A stretch of 64,000 nt of DNA from Symsagittifera roscoffensis (taxonomy: Eukaryota > Xenacoelomorpha > Acoela > Convolutidae): the NCBI RefSeq assembly GCF_963678635.1, contig NC_087065.1, positions 7,217,209-7,281,208 of the forward strand. Direction: 5' to 3'. Below, piece after piece: positions 21,659-31,790 of this stretch. The notes under the pieces are model-generated. The model saw only the letters and a list, made by a program, of their open reading frames with translations. It had not been told where the DNA came from and did not search any database. The number at the start of each line of letters is the position of its first letter. Position 1 is the first letter of the stretch. A program made the position numbers and the translations under genes.

Positions 21659-22196
21659 TTTTGGTAATCAGTTGAAGGTAAATTTGATCATAAATTGAAT
21701 GAGTTTAATTTTCAATGGTAATAAACATCGGCATTTTTTGAAAGCTTTGTATTGATTGCTCAAACTTGTATACAAGCGCCTGTGTATACGCATACACGAC
21801 GTGACTAAATGACCAGAGCGCTCTTTGAACAGCAAAACGTTTAAAAATGGTATCAAAATTGAGAATCGAGTTGATATTAAATGCATTTAAAATGCATTGA
21901 GCTCATCAGCTCATGTGTTTTGTATGCTTTTGTTTTCAAAAAAAAATTTAGAGGTGATTATTGCATGGTTTAATTCTGTATAAAAAACGGTTTGCAATTG
22001 ATATAATTGATCGCGACAAAAAAACAAATTAGTCCAGACAGTAGAAGAAATCACGCGATAATTGAGATATATGGCAATAATTATAGACAAATCATTTGGT
22101 AACAAAACCTAAATTTATCATAGCACCTATAAAACCTAAATTTGTTCTAAAAGATTATAAATGATGCGCTATACTGGGCTTAACAAAGATTTTTGA

Positions 22197-22650
22197 CAGG
22201 GGCGGATCTAGGATTTTCCCCGAGGTTGAGGGGAGGCGGTTTTTCAAAAAATTGTTAAAAAAATGTCGAAATTTTTTTTAGGTCGACCAAATTGATTGTC
22301 CGAGCTCTCCCAAAACACTAGAAAGACCTTGTTTTGGCCAAACTTTCTGCGCTGCAGGCAAAATTTTGATAAAACAGGCCAAAAAAGGCGATTTTAGGCA
22401 CTTTTTAGAAAACTTTGACCAAAAAATTGCGTTTTTTCGGCGCGCGCTTCCCCTCGAAATTTGTAAATATTGGCGCCAAAGTCTCCCTAAGACAAATTTT
22501 AGGGCCCGTCAGCCAAAAATGGATATCTCAAAATAGTACAAAGGGGGGACCCTTTGGGTCTTCGATTTGTCAAATCCCTGAGAAAGGCGTCACTAGCCCT
22601 CCGCCTCCCGCCCCCCGCCTCCCGCCTAAAACCACCCCTAATTTGTGATC
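22197..22650 (+). repeat. Possible hAT-like non-autonomous element end, left arm
   Basis: CAGGGGCGGATCTAGGATTT at 22197 matches the CAGGGGCGGATC-type terminus common to many hAT-like elements. It is followed by pyrimidine/purine-rich spacer (CCTCCGCCTCCCGCC at about 22597). I could not find the opposite terminus with confidence, so the extent is arbitrary. The mirrored copy is at about 41760-42230. Confidence 0.35.
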
Positions 22651-23349
22651 TCGTTATTTGTCGCCAAAAACTAAATTGAATCCATTAAAAGGACGATTAA
22701 ACAAAGGGGCGTATGGACAATTTTCTGAACGGAATGGATGGGAAATTTTTTTTGAAAGTTCGTCAACGCTTTTCAGGTCGATCAAATGATTTTCAAGGCC
22801 TCCCGAAACCCTATAAAGACAGTTTTTGCTAAAGTTTTTTGTATTTATAAGTTTTTAGTTTTAACTAAAGAAGGCGCTCTCCCCCTCAGAATAGGTATGT
22901 GGAAGCGCCCATGGCGCCTTTTGAAAATTTTTAGGATCCACTGACTGAAACTGGTTTAGGCTTAGTGAGAAGTCTTCGATATCAAAGAAAAATAGTAAGC
23001 CGGTTTTTTGATGGTCAAGGGGTCGAATCCTGGTCAACTGAATTTTCAAAAAAAAGACAAAAAATATCTATTTTCGGGTTTGCTCTTAGTATTATGAGCG
23101 GTTTTTTTGTTTAGAACTCTCAATGATACGAAAAACTTGAGCGCTAAGAATGAAAAGAAAGATAAAGATTAATATTTGATTGTGTTGCCAAAATAACAAT
23201 GAACACTGATTTTTGAGCCGTTAAGAAGTATTTAACGGGGTGAGAAAAACCTTTTCCACTTTTCAAATTCAAAGGCTGTTGAAAAAGGTCATTTGCTCCG
23301 GAAACTATTCTGAGACAAACAATAGAATTAGTTCGCAGTTCATTTTCCG

Positions 23350-23795
23350 TTTTGTGCAGCGCTTTATGCAACCATATCCAGTGTTAGCGCAAACGAAACT
23401 GTGGAACATGAGAATTGTTGAGGGGGGTATTAGGAGCAAACTTCCTTTCTGCTCAGGGATTCAACCCTCCTAACCATCCAAATGATCCCCTTTGTGATAC
23501 TGTTGCGTCTGTTATGGCCGAACAAGAACAAGAACAGAATCTTCAAAAAACTGCCCTGAAATGTCAATTTTTCCATGTTTTTCTGAAATTTTGATCTTGT
23601 AAAAAACTAGAACACGGTCTTTTGTGATCCAGGGGAGCTCGGATTATGTAAAAACAACAAAATTTTTTAATTGATTTTCCGAGAAAAGCTTTTATGCGTC
23701 TATATGCAGAAAAAAAAAGTTATTTTCCACAATTACACTGTTATAAAAACTCACAACAAAATCACAAGATTGTTTTGGTTGTTTTGCTCACATTT
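23350..23795. repeat. Spacer unit S1 next to satellite
   Basis: This segment (ATATCCAGTGTTA, GGGATTCAACC, GATCCCC, CTGTTGCGTC, GTCAATTTTTCCATG, then ATTACACTGTTA and AATCACAAGAT) recurs in diverged form at about 24300-24700 and 25625-26230. It alternates with satellite blocks in the left arm. The right arm has one copy, at about 40620-41040. Confidence 0.75.
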
Positions 23796-24290
23796 GAAAC
23801 GAGACCAACTAAAAAAAGTGTTTTCAATATCTTTATGGTGAAAATCATTTGAAACGAGACCAACTACGTACAACAGTGGTTCCCAGATCTTAATAGATCT
23901 TGATTGTGAAAATATTTTGAAGCGAGATCAACTAGGTACAACAGTGGTTTCGAGATCTTAATAGATCTTGATTGTAAAATTATTTTGAAACGAGATCCAC
24001 TAGGCACAACAGTGGTTCCAAGATCTTAATAGACTTTGATTTTGGAATTGTTTTGAAACGAGATCAACTGGGTACAACAGTGTTGTCAAGATACCAATGG
24101 TGAAAACCATTTGAAACGCGACCATCTAGCTACAGCAGTGGTTTCAGGATCTTTATTGTGAAAACCATTTCAAACGAGACCAACTAGGTGCAACAGTGGT
24201 TCCAAGATATTTATGGTGGAAACTATTTGAAACGAGACCGACTAGGTACAAGTGGTTCCAATTTTTTTATGGTTAATTTCGTGCAAATGA
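23795..24290 (-). repeat. Satellite block 1, left arm
   Basis: Tandem units of about 58-70 bp with the core GAAACGAGACCAACTAGGTA, CAACAGTGGTTCCAAGATCT and TTATGGTGAAAA. Units diverge from each other by small indels. The orientation is opposite to the right-arm array. Confidence 0.9.
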
Positions 24291-24299
24291 CACGAACTT

Positions 24300-24840
24300 C
24301 AAACAGCGCTGAATTCAATCATTTCGAGTGTTTTTTGCAAACGAACATATGGAAGTTGATTTTTTGATCGGATTACGGAAGCATACTCCATCAATGCTCA
24401 GGGATTGAACGCCTTTTAAAAGACCCCTATTTGATAATGCCTGTGTTCTGGCTGAACAAGAACCCAGTTTTTTCAAGCATACCACGAGCAGAGACGTCAG
24501 AACTTTCAAGAATGCCCACTTAATGTCAATTTTTTTGTCCGTTTCGTGTGTTCTGTTGTTCCCGCGTAAAAACTTTTGATTAGGGTCAATTTGTGGTCCA
24601 ATCTTTTTATGCTTTTATATGCATAAAAAAGTATTTTCCTCCATTACACTGTTAAAACTTTTTACTTGAAAATCACGAGATACTTGTCGAATAACATTTT
24701 CATAGCAATTTTTCCATACACGTTAGCAAATATTCGTAGCTTGTTCTTAAAGTTACGTTTTCGAGTGAAGTAAACGTTATAAAAAATCAACTATTTGTAA
24801 ACAGTTCCTCTCTTTCAATACTTTATCTTCGCGACAAGTT
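24300..24840. repeat. Spacer unit S2 between satellite blocks
   Basis: Diverged copy of S1 (shared GCTCAGGGATTGAAC, TTCTGGCTGAACAAGAACC, AATGTCAATTTTTT, ATTACACTGTTAAAA, AATCACGAGAT) plus about 140 bases not seen in S1. Confidence 0.65.
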
Positions 24841-24844
24841 AAAA

Positions 24845-25625
24845 TTTAGGACGACACCAAGAAGGACACCAGCGGTTTCAAAATTTTTATGCTGAAAAGT
24901 TAAGATACTACTAGTTACGACAGTGGTTCCACAATTTTTACGGTGGATTTCTTATGAAGCGAGAGCAAAAAGGTACAGCAGTGGTTCCAAGAATGGTTAT
25001 TTATGGTTATTTTTTTGAAAGGAGATGAACTATATGCAACTGTAAATCCAATATCTAAACAGTGAAATTTTATTGAAACGAGACCATCTAGGTGCAACAG
25101 CGGCTCCAAGAACTTGATGGTGAAATTGTTTCAAATCGAGATCAACTAGGTACAACAGGTGTTCAAAAATATTTATGGTGAATCTTTTTTGAAACGAGAC
25201 GAACCAGGTACAACAGCGGTTTCACTTTTTTTGTAACTTTCTTTTGAAACGAGAACAACCTGGTACAACATACAGTGCTTCCAAGATGTTTTTCGCGAAA
25301 CTATTTTGAAAAAAGACCAACCAAGTACAACAGTGGTTCCAAGATCTTGATGATGAAAATCTTTCGAATCGAGACCAACAGGGTACAGCAGGTATTCAAA
25401 AAAATTTATGGTGAACCTTTTTTGAAACGAGACGAACCAGGTACAACAGCGGTTTCACTTTTTTTGTAACTTTCCTTTGAAACGAGAACAACCTGGTACA
25501 ACATACAGTGTTTCCAAGATGTTTTTGGCGAAATGTTTTTAAAATGAGACCAAACAGGTACAACAGTGGTTTCAAGATCTTGATGCTGAATATTTTTTTC
25601 AAATTCAAACGAGACCAAATTTTTG
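24845..25625 (-). repeat. Satellite block 2, left arm
   Basis: The same satellite family as block 1, with about a dozen units. A sub-pattern containing ACAACCTGGTACAACATACA recurs at about 25255 and 25490 with the flanking units, so a segment of about 235 bp was duplicated as a higher-order unit. Confidence 0.88.
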
Positions 25626-25904
25626 TGTAGCGATTTATACAATTATATCCAGTGTTACAGCGAACGATTTTTTGGATGGGAGCAAACAACCTTTCTGCAC
25701 AGGGAATCAACACACCCGAGCAGCCAAAAGATCCCCTGCGTAATACTGTTGCAACTATTCTGGGCGAACAAACACTTTATTTTTTCTAAAGATGTCGTGA
25801 ACATAGACGTCAGAACCTTCAAAAAACGACCACCAGATGTCAATATTTTCATGTTTTTCTAAAAGTTTGCCCACGCAAAGATCAAAAGATTTATGTAAAG
25901 TAAA

Positions 25905-26190
25905 AATGATTGACGAAATTTTCATATTGAATATCAAAAAAAAACTTTTTCTGTTTTATATGCAAAAAAGAAACATTTATATGCAAAAAAGAAACAAGTA
26001 AAGTTAAAATGATCGACAAAATTTTCATATTGAATATCAAAAAAAACTTTTTATGTTTTATATGCAAAAAAGAAACAATTATATGCAAAAAGAAACAAGT
26101 AAAGTAAAAACGATCGACGAAACTTTCATATTGAATATCAAAAAAAACTCTTTGTTTTATATGCAAAAAAGAAACAATTTCCACGAGTAC
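25905..26190. repeat. About 103-bp tandem repeat, three copies
   Basis: TTCATATTGAATATC occurs at about 25920, 26025 and 26125, each followed by a poly-A run, TTTTATATGCAAAAAAGAAAC and AAGTAAAGT. The units sit inside or just after the third spacer copy at the inner end of the left arm. Confidence 0.85.
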
Positions 26191-26249
26191 ACTCAAAAAA
26201 TTTCACATGAAAATCACGAGATTGTTTTCTTTGAGTAAAAACACGCAAA

Positions 26250-28230
26250 ATCTTAAAAAACAGTCTTGCGCAATGAAAGAAAAAGGTCTTTCGCGCCTTG
26301 AAAATTTTGTTTCTCTCTCTTTGTACAATAACGACTCAAACGTTCTCATAATTGAACGTTTGAGGAAGTAAAGGAAAAAACGTGACGACCGGACGCGGAT
26401 GACGACAAGCATGAAGAAGAAAAAAGTTCAGTTTCTCAGTAAAACTCAACAAAACTATAGTTGTGATATACAATCCTTTCCAGTGTCAGCTTCTGTTTGA
26501 AGCGCCAAATGATTGATGAACCGCACTAAGTTTTGTATGAGAAATTGCAAACAAACCCTTAGAATGAAATAGGCTAAAAATATCATAAGGAAAGAGAAAC
26601 GTGATAAAACAACCATTCCGTTTTTTGATTGGGGAACTGGAGAGAGGCGGATGAAAAGAACTCAATCCAGCAACCAGGGAATCGTTAATCAGCCATAGGT
26701 GGCTAGTTCAAATAAAAAAAAAATAATTAAAAATTTGATTGAAAACTAACAATTCATGTGCAATGAGAGTACAGCGTTGTCAAGATTGCCTTATTTGCTA
26801 TTACGGACTCTATTTTTTGTTTTTACTTTTAGCGTTGAAATATTATTCTATATGGGAAGTTTTTTTGGGACCCTACTTTCAAACGAGATTTTTAACGGGG
26901 CCATACTTCTAAACGAGAGCCAAAAAAAACAATTATAACAAAAAAAGTGATAAAAAATCGATTGTTTGATTTCTGGATTATGTCTATGGCATCTGACACT
27001 GCTGGCGACCTGGTTGATTCATGACTTAAAAGTTCATCAACCAAAGTCACTTTTAAAACTATTTTGACATCCAAACTAAAGTTACCCTTCAAAGTTTTGA
27101 GCATAACAGATGCAACAACTTTTGCTGCAGTCCTCAAGTTCGCAAAAAATTAATTTCTGTGATTTTACCGGCGTTTGTTAAGCATTCGATTCATTTCAAA
27201 GTTCCAGCAGACACTAGCGTAATAATCACTGTTGATGGAATTGGCATAAACCCTTCACAGAGTGCTGGTCCTAAAAATGATTCTTACTGGTTGTTACAGA
27301 AAGCAAAACGTAGCTGGTTTTTTTGGTGGCAGATTTGTCTTCGATCTTGAGGATTATTGGGGGCAAATGTCGTAGCGGATGGCGGTTGTCCGTAGTTCTG
27401 ATGTTTTGTGAGGATTAGCTGTAACAAAAATTTAAAATTATACATTTAATGGCGTATTTTTAAAATTTCATTTTATGAAAAATGATGATTTGAGAATCAG
27501 AATGCCTGCAATTTGGCTATTCTCGAGTCAGGGAATTCCTGAATGTAATAATCCAAATAACTTCAAAACTTTTTCTCTGTTACTTTCAATGATGCTGGTT
27601 TTTTTCATCTAGACCAAAGATTATTTGACTTTCAAGATGTGACTCATGCTGTACTAAACGCTGAAAACTCTAGATGTATATGCACATTTAATAAGCCCTA
27701 AAACATTTTCATCTAGATTCGCTCCAAAAATCTGCGTGCAGTTTGAACTCAGCTGATATCGATAAAATCTTGAAAAAGACTATTGTCTAGAATGGTCGCT
27801 TTAGAACAAGGCATTTGTCTAGTTTTCTCATTGAAAAATGAGCAACTCAGAATCGGATTGCCAGCAAGTTTGTAACTCAAAAAATTGAATTCCTAAAATT
27901 TGCTATTTACGTAATTTGAAAGTTTTCTCTCTCTATCACTTTCCCTGTTTACTGAGTGCCATCTAGAATCTGTCATCTAAAGAATCTGTCTTTCAAGATG
28001 TGAAGCTTGCTGGGTAACAGCCTAAAACAAAAAAAAAGAGTTTTCAATCACTCTGGCAACAGATCTTTTGATTTCGGTGCTTGGCCTCAATGAATGTCAA
28101 TCACACAGGGAAAACAGAAACACAAAACGGATTTTGGTGATGTATCTGATCCTTGGATTATGCTTTGGAGATGAAGGGAACATGTCTCCGGTTGTATTAC
28201 ACAACATGGACACGCGTAATATATCCCCCG
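26250..28230. other. AT-rich central region, no gene recognised
   Basis: Longest frames are under 85 codons and show no family signature. I saw no match to the arms or to other repeats, so this is the least explained part of the centre. Confidence 0.4.
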
Positions 28231-28610
28231 CTTCACACAAAATAAATAATGGTTCCGACTTTCGAAGAAAGCTACGGAGTATTTCTGCTCGGGGTGGTTT
28301 TTTCTCCAGGCAAATTGGCAAAAATTTCGTGTTCAGCCGAAAGGTATTTGTGGGCCTGAGCTCAAACTTAAACATTAATTTCACCTATGATTCTTTTTTG
28401 TAAAGTTATAGGACTTTGAACACTGCCAATTTGGTCAACTTGGGATATTAACGCACAATATAGTTTGATACGATTTTTAATCTGTCTTAGAAATCGTTCC
28501 AAATGGAATTGAGTCATGCCACTTGATCTACTTAACACCACTCAGCTCTATGCTAAATATAATACTTTGTCTTTTGCATAGCGTGTGGGGGGATGATTCG
28601 CATACTGAAA
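28230..28610 (+). repeat. Family B repeat, copy 1
   Basis: Landmarks are CGAAGAAAGCTACGGAGTAT, GCTCGGGGTGG, GTAAAGTTATAGG, TGCCAATTTGG, CTTAGAAATCGTTCC and GCGTGTGGGGGGATGATT. The same order occurs in an intron of the F-box gene (59920-60290), and a partial copy is at 29060-29180. Confidence 0.8.
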
Positions 28611-28894
28611 AGGCGTTCACTTTGAAATCGTCATATCTTGTATTCGATCCCACGCCATGACAATGATAGTGTGAAAGGACGAGCTCTCACTTGACTTCGA
28701 GTTTCAGGTCTACCACAGCCTGACCAATTTCGACTGCAATAATGGTACCAAGTTTCAGATGCAAAAAAAACGGCCTTGAGCAAAAAACAGAGCTTCACTC
28801 AACAAAATCACACAGTCTGGAATGTGGGGAGATAGTACAAATAAACTTTCCTCAACAGGAAAAGGCCCTACCGATAGCTCCTCTGCAATTTGCA

Positions 28895-28950
28895 TGAATT
28901 ACATTATTATGATTATTATGATTACTTTTATTATTATTATTTTTGCAAAA
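28895..28950. repeat. ATT-rich microsatellite
   Basis: Runs of ATTATTATG and TTATTATTATT within about 50 bases. Confidence 0.8.
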
Positions 28951-29009
28951 AAATGCTGAATTTTTTTCAAAAGTTTTACCAATTTTCTCTGAAGCGAGTA
29001 CTACTCCAT

Positions 29010-29180
29010 AGATTTCAAAGGGCAGTCGGAACATTGAGGGCTTTTTCCTAGTACGAGCAGTTTTGTTATTCCGAGTTTCGAAGAAAGTTACGGAATATTT
29101 GAGCTCGGGTTGGTTTTTTTTTCTACAGACAATTTTCGACTTTGTCCTATATCAGCTTAAAGGTGTTGTTGTCTTGAGCG
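29010..29180 (+). repeat. Family B repeat, partial copy 2
   Basis: Contains GGAACATTGAGGGC and TACGAGCAGTTTTGTTATTCC (tail part), then CGAAGAAAGTTACGGAATAT and GCTCGGGTTGG (head part), suggesting two family B units arranged head-to-tail. Confidence 0.65.
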
Positions 29181-29395
29181 TGCAATGATTAAAAAAGTCA
29201 ATAGTTTTCCTTACGTAACATGAAAGTAGAAACTGAAAGCTAACTCTGCCATTTTTTTCCAAAACTTTTAAGCGATCTTTTTCCGGATGGTTTTGACTTG
29301 AAACTCAATAAAACTACTCAGTTGTACAAATACATAAATTTAAATTGATAGTTTTTTTATATAATCACATTTTTTGTCGTTTGGTTTTTTAGAAT

Positions 29396-29595
29396 NNNNN
29401 NNNNNNNNNNNNNNNNNNNNNNNNNNNNNNNNNNNNNNNNNNNNNNNNNNNNNNNNNNNNNNNNNNNNNNNNNNNNNNNNNNNNNNNNNNNNNNNNNNNN
29501 NNNNNNNNNNNNNNNNNNNNNNNNNNNNNNNNNNNNNNNNNNNNNNNNNNNNNNNNNNNNNNNNNNNNNNNNNNNNNNNNNNNNNNNNNNNNNNN
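29396..29595. other. Assembly gap (200 N)
   Basis: Exactly 200 undetermined bases, likely a fixed-size scaffold gap. It falls where the first copy of the duplicated central element should contain its last 250 bases, so the gap truncates that copy. Confidence 0.98.
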
Positions 29596-31790
29596 AGGTT
29601 GTAGTATTTGTGTTCGTTTTAATTCACGTAATTGATGGAGTGTGTCTATTCGGGGAGTGACCATTCTTGAAAAAATCTACGTATTGTATAATCTTATTTC
29701 ATGTCAAAATGAATATCGTAATGGGTTGCGCCAAAATAGGTGTTATTCATTAGTGAAAGTACCTGTGACCGTGTACTACTTTATTTTCTGGATGAGTTTT
29801 TCCGCCAGTGTTTCATTTATTTTTGTTAAAAGTTAATGGGATGTAGGTAGGATTTTTCGTCTTCTCTATTTTGATATGGATGTGTTATATCTAAAAACAT
29901 GATGCCTGTTTTTATGTTGAAACCTTTTTCGTTTTCGACAAGAAGTTCTGAGTATTGTGTTCTGAAAAGTGGTTCGGGATATTTACATGCTATTTCCGTT
30001 TCAGGGTAAATTTGAAAAATTGTTAAATTTTTTTTCTGTCATCTATATTTTTTCTTTCTGTTGGTTTGATCTGTTTCAATCAGGGTTATTTATGTCAAAA
30101 ATTATTGACTCTATAATTTTTTTTGTGAAAATTTATCATTCTTGCGTGATTTTTAGCGACTTGAAATGTAGTACATGTGTCTTCAGGGAAGCAATCTATG
30201 GTTGCCTGTGTTCATGTAGTGGGATTGCAAAAAATTGACAAATTTTATAAGGTAAGCGGATTCCTTGATACAAAATAATATCAAGGCTTAAATCTCGTGT
30301 TAATTGTATTTTTTCTAATTGAAATTTCCAATCCAAAAACATTATTTCCTGGTTTTGTGTCTACTTTACAATTTGATGGGTTAGTTATTCCACTATGTGG
30401 TATCCATTTTATGTCGCGTAAACCATAGGTTAAGCGCCCGTGTGCACCATGATACAAGAATTTATCGTCCAGTTGTATATGACCTTAATGGCATTCATTT
30501 TGTGCTTGGTGTGCAGAGTCCTAATTTACCAATTTACGACTTGTACTTTTTTTGTGACTATTTGTAAAGGTTGTAGTTCATTTTTATAATTTTCCTGGTT
30601 AAGTAAAAGTCGTTCAATATTGCTGTGATAAAATGTTTCATGATCAAGTCTGTTTTTATTACTTTTTCTTTTAATTTGTGAACAATGTAGTTCTTTTTCT
30701 GAGAAATTTGCTGTAAAATTATATCATGTTAGAATTCCAGCTCCAGCTACTATAGTTGTTGATTCCTTGTTTTGTGGTTCAGCTTTGCATTGTGTTACTT
30801 GAATAATTGCGTATTTTTGTAGTGTTTTTTTGTTGATTACCTTGACAATCATAATGTGAAACAACGAAATCTTGTGGTCTTATTCGAGGGGAAGGGTTTG
30901 GATGAGGTATAGGTTCTAGAAGTACAAGAAGGAAAAAGTTTTGATTAGGAAAACCATTAAAAGAAACGTGTGCATGATAATCTTGAAAAAGGATTATAGA
31001 ATGTTATATATCCTACTGTATTTTTTGTATGTCTATCGTATTTGTAAATAATTTGTGTTTTATTGAAGTGAGGGGGCAAAGATTCAGTGCCGAAGTTATT
31101 GAGTTTTACTATTATTTTGAATTAGGGGATAAATTTTGCTGGGTTAGGTATTATATATTATGTTCTTGTTTGTCCTTGTGAGTATCGAGTCTTTATTGTA
31201 GTCATTTGAGTGCCCAATTATGGAGTCGATTGTTATCGATGTGTTGGCCAAAAAGGGGATGGGGTGCTCCAATTCAAGCATAGGGGGTCTTCGTACATTG
31301 CAGTTCACAATATCTATCGTCTAATTGACTTGGAAAGTTTGTAGGGAATGTAGTTGATGGTGTTTGACCTGTGACTGAAGGTATTGACGGAAGTGATAGA
31401 GTTTCTGGTGGTGATAAAGAGGTATCTGATGAAACGTCTACTGGATCATTAACTAAGTATAGTTCACCTTGAGAAAATGATTGTCTCATCCAATTTTGAA
31501 GTCTTTGTGATGAAGTAGGGGGATTTAAAGGGTTTTCACGAATTTGTTCACAAATAGAATATGAAAACTTTAATGAAAACTGTTCAAAGTGATGGAGGGG
31601 TGCTTTGTATTGTATTACTAGAAAAGTCTGAAGGGGTCGATGATGGTGAAGAGGGTATGTAAAAATGACCTCTTCATGTTGTAAGGTTTCGATTTTGTCG
31701 GGGGTGAATAATTTGCCTATCTGTTTTAGTTGATAAATTTTGGTTTTGGCTGGCATGTCTGGATCTGTTAAGGTCTTGCTGAAGTGAGGG
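29596..31790 (-). mobile_element. Central duplicated element, copy 1 (degenerate, truncated by gap)
   Basis: This segment is about 88-90% identical by eye to 32037-34270. Coding runs on the minus strand. The clearest frame (31274-31756, 160 codons) starts MPAKTKIYQL, is Pro/Ser/Thr-rich and hydrophilic, and has no family signature that I can name. Towards lower coordinates there are only short broken frames. The offset between copies is about 2441 bases, making a head-to-tail pair. It may be an LTR-retroelement or endogenous virus-like remnant. Confidence 0.6.
31274..31756 (-). CDS. Pro/Ser/Thr-rich ORF of central element, copy 1
   Basis: An intact 160-codon frame. Residues 1-60 are mixed and basic; residues 100-150 are rich in Ser, Thr and Pro with acidic patches (VNDPVDVSSDTSLS). 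No transmembrane segment is seen. Homologous DNA at 33715-34239 is split into two frames by an indel near 34045, so copy 1 is the better preserved. Function unknown; a gag-like or N-terminal structural role is only a guess from position. Confidence 0.45.
   Translation of the reverse strand: MPAKTKIYQLKQIGKLFTPDKIETLQHEEVIFTYPLHHHRPLQTFLVIQYKAPLHHFEQFSLKFSYSICEQIRENPLNPPTSSQRLQNWMRQSFSQGELYLVNDPVDVSSDTSLSPPETLSLPSIPSVTGQTPSTTFPTNFPSQLDDRYCELQCTKTPYA

Larger units (their letters stand above)
16491..25625 (-). repeat. Left arm of giant inverted repeat
   Basis: The sequence from TCATGGTACA at 16491 inward is the reverse complement of the sequence ending at 50868. Matching blocks, left with right, are: 16.5-17.0 with 50.3-50.87; 17.0-17.4 with 49.4-49.86; 17.70-17.91 with 46.56-46.74; 19.37-19.62 with 44.87-45.1; 21.38-21.66 with 42.75-43.02; 22.19-22.65 with 41.76-42.23; 22.86-23.37 with 41.04-41.55; and the satellite at 23.8-25.6 with 34.85-40.62. 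Short frames occur as mirrored pairs because the DNA is repeated. Arm identity is high, visibly about 98% near 21-23 kb and nearer 90% at the outer end by eye. Confidence 0.95.

Noticed and set aside
22415-22648. 77-codon plus-strand frame mirrored at 41764-41997
   Set aside because: Mirroring follows from the inverted repeat. The frame lies in the hAT-like end block and ends in Pro-rich low complexity; no coding signal beyond that.
29374-29664. Open frames spanning the N gap on both strands
   Set aside because: They consist almost wholly of undetermined bases.
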